Virus record (IMG/VR): IMGVR_UViG_3300032156_001313
Location: 1-21,669 of that record
Reading direction: 5' to 3' (one strand)
From: a virus
Length of the DNA stretch: 21,669 nt
The translations under genes were made by a program, and so were the position numbers. The notes beneath the pieces were generated by a model. It saw nothing but the letters and a program-made list of their open reading frames with translations, did no database searches and was not told where the DNA came from. This document shows, one piece after another, positions 14,319 through 21,669 of this stretch (position 1 is its first letter; each line of letters starts with the position of its first letter).

Positions 14319-17300
14319 ATGCCTACTCCAAATGACATTCAGCCTGTTTTAGTTGATGCCGCGACAAAGCGAGACCACATCCGGCAAAAAGTCATGGAAG
14401 GTATAATGGAGTCCTTCCCCATTAAATCTCGGAGCAAAACAATCGAGATTTCTGATTTGAGTTTTACGAAGAAGGATTACTCTCCATCAGAACAGAAGAA
14501 AGCTATCTTAGAAGGTAACTCTTTATTCGAGCCTATTCATGGAACTATTCGGGTTAAAGATAATGCCACGGGCCAATTAGTAGATGAAGCTAAGAAATTT
14601 ACGTTAGCCAAGATTCCATGGTTCACACCTAGGCATACGCTCATCGTTGGTGGAAACGAGTACTCTGTCTCGAGTATGGTCCGTCCTAAGCCCGGTGTGT
14701 ACGCGCGAAAGAGGGCTAATGGTATCCTAGAAGCTAATTTCAATATGCAAGGTGCAGCTAACTTTAACGTAACTATGGACCCTGAAAAGGGAGAGATGCA
14801 ACTCGAGTATGGTGCGTCAAAGATTCCACTCTATCCAATCTTAACTAGAGTAGGAATAACGCACGAACAGATTGCTGAAAAATGGGGTGATGCTCTCGCT
14901 GAGAAAAATAGACAAATGGCACCTAAGAATATCTCAGGTGTTGTTGACCGTCTTTATAACAAGGTAGTTCCTACTTACGGAAGAGAAGCCTTAAAGCTAA
15001 CAACCCCAGAAGCCAAGATTCAAGAAGTTTTCAATCGATACTCTAAAGCTTATATGAATCCAGACGTTAATAAAGTGACGCTGGGACATCCATATGAAAC
15101 TGTAACACCTAACGCTATTCTTGATGCGTCGCATAAGGTGTTGAAGATTTTTAAGAACAACGATGAAGTTGATGACCGTGATAGTTTGGATTTCAAATCT
15201 CTGTACATGGTGGATGACTTTTTTAAAGAGCGTATAAAGCTCGATGCCCGTGATATTGCGCGTAAAGCAGCCATAAAGATCGAGGCAAAAAAAGAATTAA
15301 AGAACGCTATAGCTTCTGCGCCGTTTACGCCAGGACTCCTTAAGTTTATCAACACATCTCAGCTTGTCTCTGTTCCTACACAGACTAATCCTATGGAGCT
15401 CATTGATTCCTCGATGCGTGTTACGTCTTTGGGTGAAGGCGGTATTAGCTCTGAACGAGCAATTCCCATGGAAGCTCGTATGGTACACCCAACACAGATT
15501 GGAGCTCTCGACCCTATGCGTACGCCAGAATCTTTTAGAGCTGGTGTGGACGTACGTGCTGCTCTTGCCCTTCATAAAGATTCTAAAGGGAATATTTATG
15601 TTCCTCTTGTAAATGTAAAGAAGGGTAAAAAGACAGAGTTTGTTCGGTCTGGTTTAATCCAAACAAGTACTGTGGCGTTTCCTCAGCAAAAACTTGAAGG
15701 GCAAGTTGATGCCCTTGTCAATGGTGTTGTACGGAAAGTACCAGCGTCACAGGTAGACTATCAAATTCCTCATTCCACTTTTATGTACAGCCCAACAACA
15801 AACCTTATTCCGTTCATGGAATCCAGCCAGGGTAATCGTCTTATCATGGGTTCTAAGTATCAAACTCAGGCTCTTTCTCTTGTTGATCGTGATGTGCCTT
15901 GGGTTCAATCGGTGTCGCACACTGGGAAGCCCATGGTTGAAGTTATGGCGCAAATCGTCAATCCTCACGCGCCTTTGGCAGGAACTATTTCCAAAATAGA
16001 CAAAGACTACATTCACATTAAGCCCTCCTTGGGAGGTGAGGTTGTTAAGGTTCATTATGAGACGGATTTTCCTTTGGCAGCGAAATCATTTCTAGACCAC
16101 ACGTTGAAGGTGAAGGTGGGGGATAAGGTGACTGCGGGGCAACAACTTGCAGATTCCAACTATACCAAAGACGGAAAGCTCGCTCTCGGAAAGAACATGT
16201 CAGTGGCGTATATGCCTTATAACGGAGCTAACTCTAATGATGCCATTGTCATCAGCGAAACTGCAGCGAAGAAACTCACGTCTGAAAAAATGTATAAAGT
16301 GGTTATGTCGAGAGACCCCGACATGACTTTTGACAAGAACAAACACCAGGTTTACTACGGACAAAATTACACAAAGGACCACTATAATCTCGTAGATGAA
16401 GAAGGTGTTGTTAAGCCTGGGATGAAACTCAACGCTGGCGACCCAGTCATATTTAGTTTACGAAAATCTCAAATGTCTCCTGATGATGTTCTTTTGGGGC
16501 GTCTTCATAAATCATTAGTGAAGCCTTTCAGAGAGGCATCAGAGACATGGAGTCATCACCATGAAGGTGAGGTTATTGACGTTGTTAAGACAGGTAGCCG
16601 TATCGCTGTAACTATTAAGGTTAAAGAGCCTATGCAGGTCGGGGATAAATTATCTGGAAATTTTGGAGACAAAGGAGTTGTTGCACAAATTATTCCTGAC
16701 GACCACATGATTCAAGACGAGAAAGGTAAACCAATAGATGTTTTGTTAACCTCAGCTGGCGTTGTCTCTCGTATTAATCCTTCCCAGATTTTAGAAGCAG
16801 CGGCTGGAAAAGTTGCAGCTAAAATAGGTAAGCCTATCTTACTTGAGAACTTCTCGGGGAGAGATAACATTCAGTATGTTAAAGACCTATTAAAGAAACA
16901 TGGAGTCAAAGATAAAGAAACTGTCTTTGACCCTATGACAGGAAAGAGCATTCCTAATGTTTTCGTAGGAAACAAATATATCCTTAAAGCTTTCAAGAGC
17001 ACTGATGTCAATTACAGCGCTCGTAACATTGGAAGCTACGATGCCAACATGCAGCCCACTAAGGGCGGCGACATGAGCGCTAAGGGCATCGGTAAGATGG
17101 AGTTCGATGCGCTCGTAGCCCACAACGCACGTAACGTCTTGCTCGAAGCTTCTACTCTCAAGAGCCAAAAGAACGACGAGTTCTGGAAGGCTTTGCAGAT
17201 GGGATTGCCCACACCCCCGCCCAAGACTTCTTTTGCTGCTGATAAGTTTATGAACATGCTTGTAGGTGCTGGTGTCCGTGTTACGCGTGATAACTCTCGA

Positions 17301-20168
17301 ATCGGGCTTGGTCCGCTCACAGACAGTGATATTATGAAAATGTCTGCTGGTGAAATCAAAGAGCCCAAGCTTGTCCGGGCAAAAGACTTGAAGCCTGAGA
17401 AAGACGGCTTGTTCGACCCAGGTGTTACTGGTGGTCTTAAGGGTGACCGTTGGGCGCACATTGAGCTAGCCGAGCCCATTGTAAATCCTCTCTTCGAAGA
17501 CCCGACGAGGAGACTTCTCGGCCTTACAGGTACTGCTCTCTCCAAGATGCTCAGCGAGAAGGGCGGAGCGCATGTGAGGAGAGAGCTCGCCAAAGTTGAC
17601 TTGGACAAAAAGAAAAAAGAGCTCGAAGCTAAAAGCAAAACAGCAAACGGCGCTGATTTAGACGGCATTGTTAAGTCTCTCAAATATATTTCAGCTTTAC
17701 AGAGTAATGGCCTGACTCCTGACAAGGCATACGTTATCTCAAAGATTCCTGTTGTGCCTCCTACAACGCGCCCTGTAGTTCCTGGTAAGGGCGGGCAAGA
17801 GCTCATTTATGGCGACATCAACCCGCTCTACCGAGACCTCTTGTTTGTGAACAACCAGTTCAAAGAGGTAAAGAACGCCGGGACGATGCCATTCGAAGAG
17901 GCCAAGTTACGCCCCATGCTTCACCAGGCTGTGGGTGCTGTGTTCGGTGTGAACGACCCGGTTACTACAAAGTCTGTTGCCCGTGGCCACAAAGGCTTCT
18001 TGACGTACATCGCGGGAGCCGGAAGTCCCAAGTACGGCTTCTTTCAGTCCAAGCTCATGAAGAAGCAGCAGGACATCACAGGCCGAGGGACCATCGTTCC
18101 AGATGCCACTCTAGGTATCGACCAGGTAGGGCTACCGGAAGACATGATTTGGACAATGTACGAGAAGTTTCTGATTCGGCGTTTGGTCCAGCAAGGCTAC
18201 CAGCCCCTTGAAGCCCAGGACATGATTAAGGCACGCCACCCGGCAGCCAAGGAAGCTTTCATGAGGGAAATCAAGGAGCGGCCGGTGATGCTAAACCGCG
18301 CTCCCACTCTACACCGGTACAGTTTAGTGGGCGCTTTTCCTGTACCGACACCCGGTAAAACTATCCGAGTGAATCCCTTTATTGAATCGGGAATGAATGC
18401 AGATTATGACGGTGATTGTGCAGATTGTACCCTAGAATATGCGACTTGTATCAACGGAAAATACGTGCTACAGAGTCTCCACATCGGGGATTTTCCCCAT
18501 AAGAAGGAGACGAAGAAAGTGACTGGAAACAAAGAGCTCTACGAAGTCCCGGCGAATACGTTTGTCTTTGGCTACAGCGAGAAGAACCAGAGGGTGCAGC
18601 TCTGTGCGGTCTCGCACTTCTCAGTCCACCATGACTTGGAAATGGTGAACGCTACGTTAGCTAGCGGAAGGTCCGTGAAGGTTTCCCGAGACCACAGCAT
18701 GTTTGGCATGAACCCTGAGACAGGTGAGCTGTCCCGGTTCAAGGCTGAAGAAGGTATTGGCTGGGGTACACCTAAACCTCGCCGGTTATTTGTAGAACAA
18801 AAGCAAGATTACTTAACCGACCACTGTGATGCTCCTGACCTTGAGAATGTACCCATGGACTTCAACTTAGGCTGGGTACTCGGTGCTTGGGCAGGAGATG
18901 GGTGGGTTGGTCACTCAAACGATAGCCCTAACCAAGTATGTCTCGCAAAGGTTGACCCGCTAGTTAGGCATACGTTTACGCAGCGTATGTTCCGTTATAA
19001 GGAGGACGCGAGTTTACGTGAGTACTCAGCCACACATGATTACGGTGGAGGTGAGTACACTTCCACGAAAATACACATAAACAATACTAAGCTGGCTAAG
19101 TGGTTTTCAGGTGTAACCGAAGGCGTCCGTGGCTCCCATAACAAAAAGCTTCCCAGCTGGTTCATGCACGGTAAAGAAGATTTCTTGTTAGGGCTTATTA
19201 GTGGCCTCCTGGACACAGACGGAACGGTTTGCAGCGTAAAAGCTAAAGCTAAAAAGAACCCCCAGATTATGGCGACGTACCACACGGTGTCCAGAGACCT
19301 CGCGGTGGACGTATCTACGCTGCTGTGCCTCTTGGGAATCAAGTCTCGGATACACCCATACACCAAGAAGGAAAGCACCGAGGAGTACTACCAAGTAGTT
19401 ATTTCAGTGCCTGACTTACAGAAGGTGGCTGGGCAGCTCCAGTGTGCCACGGCGTCAAAGGCTCAAGTTCTCAAAGAACTTTCTAAGACACCGTATGACA
19501 TGAGCGCACCTGAGAACGCTCGGTGGGACATGGTTCCTATCTCAGCACAAACTGCCAAGGCGCTCTCGAAAGCAAATGGAGCGCCTAAAGTAACCAAGAA
19601 CGATGACAGCCCCGAAAACCAACTACGTAAGCAAGTGTCTTGCGCCTATTCGTCTCTTATTCAGGCGGCTAAGAAAAACACCCTTAGCCGAGCAACGCTT
19701 AATGTTCTTCGTGAGCGCCTAGGAGATGACACCGTCAGAGCTATTGGTGGCGAAGCTTGGTTCAAGAACGTCACCAACGAAAACATTCTCTGGGACTTCG
19801 TTGAGACTGTGACTCCCATCCCTGGACGCCACACCGCTTGGGATATCACAGTACCTGACGGCTGTACTTTCATGACTAGCGAGCAAATCGTGGTGTATGA
19901 CACTGTCATGATTCACGCCCCAGTAGGGCTGAACGCCATTGAAGAGGTTAAGAAGATGACAACGTCTAATCTCCTCTACAGTGACAAGTCTCGTAACGAC
20001 CTGCTTGTTGTCCCGCGCATGGAATCGGTAATGGGTATTGCTAACGCCAGCCAACAAGACGAGAAGAATAAACCTGTTCATTACGAAAACAAAGCCGACG
20101 CTATGAAGGACTATTATAGTGGTAAAATTACCCTAGGTACCCGAGTAACGATTGGTGGGAAGAAGTGA
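14319..20168 (+). CDS. Fused RNA polymerase beta and N-terminal beta-prime subunit, interrupted by an intein
   Basis: The ATG at 14319 has AAAAGG 6 bases upstream; upstream in-frame TTG and ATG codons fit less well. The product is 1949 residues before splicing, about 1454 after. Beta-like motifs run in order: GGNEYSVSSMVRPKPGVY (about 110-128), LDPMRTPESFRAG (about 397), AYMPYNGANSNDAIVISE (about 630), QVGDKLSGNFGDKGVV (about 774) and the IGKMEFDALVAHNARN segment (about 922). Beta-prime begins near 995 with DIMKMSAGEIKEPKLVR and KPEKDGLFDPG. It continues through IPVVPPTTRPVV, GRGTIVPDATLGIDQVGLP (about 1254), RPVMLNRAPTLHR (about 1321) and the catalytic NADYDGD at 1360-1366, then a 495-residue intein, then TVMIHAPVG. 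The chain stops near the SGKITLGTRVTI stretch, before the bridge helix and trigger loop. The beta-prime zinc-binding domain is missing. The stop overlaps the next start as GTGA. It must work with a separate C-terminal beta-prime chain and presumably with the sigma encoded at 4428. Confidence 0.95.
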   Translation: MPTPNDIQPVLVDAATKRDHIRQKVMEGIMESFPIKSRSKTIEISDLSFTKKDYSPSEQKKAILEGNSLFEPIHGTIRVKDNATGQLVDEAKKFTLAKIPWFTPRHTLIVGGNEYSVSSMVRPKPGVYARKRANGILEANFNMQGAANFNVTMDPEKGEMQLEYGASKIPLYPILTRVGITHEQIAEKWGDALAEKNRQMAPKNISGVVDRLYNKVVPTYGREALKLTTPEAKIQEVFNRYSKAYMNPDVNKVTLGHPYETVTPNAILDASHKVLKIFKNNDEVDDRDSLDFKSLYMVDDFFKERIKLDARDIARKAAIKIEAKKELKNAIASAPFTPGLLKFINTSQLVSVPTQTNPMELIDSSMRVTSLGEGGISSERAIPMEARMVHPTQIGALDPMRTPESFRAGVDVRAALALHKDSKGNIYVPLVNVKKGKKTEFVRSGLIQTSTVAFPQQKLEGQVDALVNGVVRKVPASQVDYQIPHSTFMYSPTTNLIPFMESSQGNRLIMGSKYQTQALSLVDRDVPWVQSVSHTGKPMVEVMAQIVNPHAPLAGTISKIDKDYIHIKPSLGGEVVKVHYETDFPLAAKSFLDHTLKVKVGDKVTAGQQLADSNYTKDGKLALGKNMSVAYMPYNGANSNDAIVISETAAKKLTSEKMYKVVMSRDPDMTFDKNKHQVYYGQNYTKDHYNLVDEEGVVKPGMKLNAGDPVIFSLRKSQMSPDDVLLGRLHKSLVKPFREASETWSHHHEGEVIDVVKTGSRIAVTIKVKEPMQVGDKLSGNFGDKGVVAQIIPDDHMIQDEKGKPIDVLLTSAGVVSRINPSQILEAAAGKVAAKIGKPILLENFSGRDNIQYVKDLLKKHGVKDKETVFDPMTGKSIPNVFVGNKYILKAFKSTDVNYSARNIGSYDANMQPTKGGDMSAKGIGKMEFDALVAHNARNVLLEASTLKSQKNDEFWKALQMGLPTPPPKTSFAADKFMNMLVGAGVRVTRDNSRIGLGPLTDSDIMKMSAGEIKEPKLVRAKDLKPEKDGLFDPGVTGGLKGDRWAHIELAEPIVNPLFEDPTRRLLGLTGTALSKMLSEKGGAHVRRELAKVDLDKKKKELEAKSKTANGADLDGIVKSLKYISALQSNGLTPDKAYVISKIPVVPPTTRPVVPGKGGQELIYGDINPLYRDLLFVNNQFKEVKNAGTMPFEEAKLRPMLHQAVGAVFGVNDPVTTKSVARGHKGFLTYIAGAGSPKYGFFQSKLMKKQQDITGRGTIVPDATLGIDQVGLPEDMIWTMYEKFLIRRLVQQGYQPLEAQDMIKARHPAAKEAFMREIKERPVMLNRAPTLHRYSLVGAFPVPTPGKTIRVNPFIESGMNADYDGDCADCTLEYATCINGKYVLQSLHIGDFPHKKETKKVTGNKELYEVPANTFVFGYSEKNQRVQLCAVSHFSVHHDLEMVNATLASGRSVKVSRDHSMFGMNPETGELSRFKAEEGIGWGTPKPRRLFVEQKQDYLTDHCDAPDLENVPMDFNLGWVLGAWAGDGWVGHSNDSPNQVCLAKVDPLVRHTFTQRMFRYKEDASLREYSATHDYGGGEYTSTKIHINNTKLAKWFSGVTEGVRGSHNKKLPSWFMHGKEDFLLGLISGLLDTDGTVCSVKAKAKKNPQIMATYHTVSRDLAVDVSTLLCLLGIKSRIHPYTKKESTEEYYQVVISVPDLQKVAGQLQCATASKAQVLKELSKTPYDMSAPENARWDMVPISAQTAKALSKANGAPKVTKNDDSPENQLRKQVSCAYSSLIQAAKKNTLSRATLNVLRERLGDDTVRAIGGEAWFKNVTNENILWDFVETVTPIPGRHTAWDITVPDGCTFMTSEQIVVYDTVMIHAPVGLNAIEEVKKMTTSNLLYSDKSRNDLLVVPRMESVMGIANASQQDEKNKPVHYENKADAMKDYYSGKITLGTRVTIGGKK
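18417..19901 (+). mobile_element. LAGLIDADG homing-endonuclease intein in the RNA polymerase active-site motif
   Basis: An in-frame 495-residue insert between NADYDGD and TVMIHAPVG, which join to match the bacterial NADFDGDQMAVHVP motif. Block A begins with Cys1 (CADCTLEYATCINGKYV) and runs to LHIGD. Block B has VSRDHSMF with the conserved His. Two LAGLIDADG motifs are present, LGWVLGAWAGDGWV and LLGLISGLLDTDGTV, with the helical DLAVDVSTLLCLLGIKSRI expected after the second. Block F/G reads AWDITVPDGCTF followed by IVVYD. The last two residues are Tyr-Asp rather than the usual His-Asn, and the +1 extein residue is Thr. The element should excise itself by protein splicing, and its endonuclease could copy the gene into intein-free alleles. 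Boundaries are set by alignment to the uninterrupted RNA polymerase motif, so they are precise. Splicing activity itself is inferred. Confidence 0.95.
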
Positions 20169-21640
20169 ACAAACAAGACGTCTTAGATTACTATGGAACC
20201 CCCCATATTCAGAGTGCTTTACTCCGTAATTTTTACGGAGACGAAGCCCTAACCCTCGTGAAACATGAGGGAGGAACACCTTTCTTCCGTAGAAATTTAG
20301 GAGGAGAACCCATAAAGCTAAACAGTCCTGGCCAGCTCAAGAGGCTTGTGGACCAACGTACAGTTGAGTTTCATCCTTCGATTGGCGAGAAGACAAACGT
20401 CATTTGGGTAGACATTGATCCAGGTAAAGAAGTCTCTACGCATGAACTAAAGCCCATTGTTAAGCAGATAGATACTCTGCTGAAGTCCATCCCTGAAGTG
20501 ACTAGAACATCTTTGGCTTTCTCGGGAGGCCGGGGTTTTTATGTTCGTGGTCATCTTAAAGAAGAAATATCAACCAACAAAGCACGGGAACTCATAGACG
20601 AAAAACTCAAACCGTTAACCGCACGTGACCCAAAGTTGGTCATGGCTCCTCCTCAATCTTCTCAAGTTAGATTGGATACATCGACACTTCATAACAAAGG
20701 TTCTATACGAGGACTGTATTCTCTCAACGAAGAAACAGGGTTAGCTTCTATTCCTCTCAAAAGGCATGAGCTCGATTCTTTTGACCCGAGTAGAGATGCG
20801 AGCCCAAAAAAACTTATAGGTGAATTTGCCCCAGGGATTCCCTCTACGAGAACAACCCATGATTTACCCTCATTGGCTAACGCGAATTGGACAATGTCTG
20901 TCCAGCATCATGACGCAGTTAAAGCGGGTCCTCACTGGGATTTACGACTTGTTGATCCTGACACTGGGTATGCACATTCTTGGGCTGTTCCGAAAGCAAA
21001 ATTTCCCGAAGCTGGAGGGAAACCTCTACTCGCGGTACAAACACCTACGCATACGTCGTCGTACGCGCTCTCATTCGGAGAGGGACGACCAGACCAGATA
21101 CACACGGGATACGGACGCGGTTCAGTTGAAATCAAACACAGAGAAAAAGTAAATATCCTGTCTTCTGGGCCAGATAGTCTAAAATTTGAGAGAGTAGACG
21201 GGAAAGAAAAAGAACGTTACGCTTTGGTTCGTACCAACAAGGATAAGTGGCTAATGAGAAATATCACGCCGAAAGTTGCGCAGTTTCTGAAACAAGCCTT
21301 TGACCAAGGTTACTGTGACATGCTGCGAAAACTTGGCGCTGAGAGTACGCCTGATTCTGCTATGGGTAACCAGGGTGACCAAGGACAACAAGGGGGTGGT
21401 GAACAGACTTCTTCTGAGTCAGGACGTCCTATTCCTGATGACGACCAACAAATGCCTGCTGGACAACTGGCTGAAGCTCTCTCTAATCTCGATGAAAGTG
21501 ATGCTGAATCTGACCCGGTAGGGAGCGTTCAAGGAAACCCTGTAGACAAACACCTCGAGCGTCCTGCTGAATGGGGTAACCCGTTCTCAGTAGGTTACGT
21601 CGCAGGGTCGACTCCCATTATTCCTGGCGGAAACGGATGA
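20165..21640 (+). CDS. Archaeo-eukaryotic primase-polymerase fused to LigD-type 3'-phosphoesterase
   Basis: A 491-residue protein starting with GTG, overlapping the polymerase stop as GTGA. Residues about 30-200 are an AEP/PriS-like domain: VIWVDIDPG with catalytic D83 and D85, FSGGRGFYVRG at 119-129, and VRLD171 followed by IRGLYSLNEETGL. Residues 242-370 match the LigD phosphoesterase domain: QHHDAVKAGPHWDLRL with H249, H257, D259 and R261, then HSWAVPKAKFP, LAVQTPTH (H296) with Y300, and TGYGRGSVEI. The order polymerase-phosphoesterase is that of mycobacterial LigD, but no ATP-dependent ligase domain follows. The C-terminus (395-491) is instead a Gln/Gly/Asp-rich, probably disordered tail. 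Such enzymes fill and trim DNA or RNA ends during end joining, or prime synthesis. Motif II has Tyr126 where AEPs usually have His. Domain calls are confident; the role in the phage is inferred. Confidence 0.88.
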   Translation: MNKQDVLDYYGTPHIQSALLRNFYGDEALTLVKHEGGTPFFRRNLGGEPIKLNSPGQLKRLVDQRTVEFHPSIGEKTNVIWVDIDPGKEVSTHELKPIVKQIDTLLKSIPEVTRTSLAFSGGRGFYVRGHLKEEISTNKARELIDEKLKPLTARDPKLVMAPPQSSQVRLDTSTLHNKGSIRGLYSLNEETGLASIPLKRHELDSFDPSRDASPKKLIGEFAPGIPSTRTTHDLPSLANANWTMSVQHHDAVKAGPHWDLRLVDPDTGYAHSWAVPKAKFPEAGGKPLLAVQTPTHTSSYALSFGEGRPDQIHTGYGRGSVEIKHREKVNILSSGPDSLKFERVDGKEKERYALVRTNKDKWLMRNITPKVAQFLKQAFDQGYCDMLRKLGAESTPDSAMGNQGDQGQQGGGEQTSSESGRPIPDDDQQMPAGQLAEALSNLDESDAESDPVGSVQGNPVDKHLERPAEWGNPFSVGYVAGSTPIIPGGNG

Positions 21641-21669
21641 CCACGGGTACCCCTTTAGGCCAACATCTT
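21637..21669 (+). CDS. Start of a further gene, possibly the C-terminal beta-prime subunit (3' part outside the window)
   Basis: An ATG overlaps the stop of the AEP-phosphoesterase gene as ATGA and the frame stays open for 11 codons to the window edge, reading MTTGTPLGQHL. Overlapping starts are the rule in this genome, so a gene here is plausible. The short TPLGQHL resembles the TTVGRAL stretch that follows the truncation point in bacterial beta-prime. This would suit a gene for the missing half, but eleven residues cannot establish homology. Confidence 0.4.
   Translation, partial: MTTGTPLGQHL

Noticed and set aside
17036-17806. 256-codon open frame on the minus strand
   Set aside because: It lies entirely antisense to the conserved RNA polymerase core, has a Ser/Pro-rich composition typical of a shadow frame, and no ribosome site was noted.
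1-21669. CRISPR arrays, tRNA or rRNA genes
   Set aside because: No regularly spaced direct repeats and no tRNA-like cloverleaf were seen on reading; the Cas4-like nucleases alone do not indicate a CRISPR system. A covariance-model scan was not possible here.

Overview
This looks like part of a large double-stranded DNA tailed bacteriophage (Caudoviricetes-like) genome. It carries a portal protein, an endolysin, a TOPRIM primase, recombination-type nucleases, a SNF2-family helicase and a phage-type multisubunit RNA polymerase with its own sigma factor. Coding density is very high. Most genes have strong GGAGG-type ribosome binding sites and many neighbours overlap by 1-4 bases. The host cannot be told from the sequence. 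No ribosomal, tRNA or obvious host metabolic gene was seen.

Layout. (1) Bases 1-4332, minus strand, replication and recombination: a 356-aa Cys-cluster protein followed by a rho-independent terminator, a Cas4/AddB-like nuclease, and a DnaG-type primase with a C-terminal P-loop domain that runs off the left edge. (2) Bases 4428-5456, plus strand: a sigma-70-family factor with several inserted zinc ribbons. (3) Bases 5453-11877, minus strand, one tightly packed operon read from right to left: SNF2 helicase, 121-aa protein, second Cas4/AddB-like nuclease, amidase endolysin, 139-aa Cys-containing protein, 51-aa zinc-knuckle protein, 75-aa protein, ParB-like protein. (4) Bases 11910-21669, plus strand: portal protein with a zinc-ribbon insert, 191-aa Cys/His protein, a giant RNA polymerase gene, an archaeo-eukaryotic primase (AEP) fused to a LigD-type 3'-phosphoesterase domain, and the first 11 codons of a further gene.

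The centre of interest is the transcription machinery. A single reading frame of about 1949 residues fuses a complete beta-like part to the N-terminal part of beta-prime. It ends soon after the catalytic double-psi beta-barrel, so the bridge helix and trigger loop must be encoded elsewhere, possibly by the gene that starts at 21637. A 495-residue LAGLIDADG intein splits the metal-binding NADYDGD motif from the residues that follow it, so splicing should be required for a working polymerase. The beta-prime zinc-binding domain is absent, while the phage sigma factor carries inserted zinc ribbons.

A plausible working model, which is inference, is that the phage makes its own polymerase and sigma factor to read its own promoters, independently of host factors. 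It would replicate with its own primase and ATPase, and process or repair DNA ends with two iron-sulfur-type nucleases, the SNF2 motor and the AEP-phosphoesterase. Cys-rich metal-binding inserts recur in most of the proteins in the window. Base composition is mosaic: single 60-base lines range from 28% GC in the SNF2 gene to 60% in the intein.
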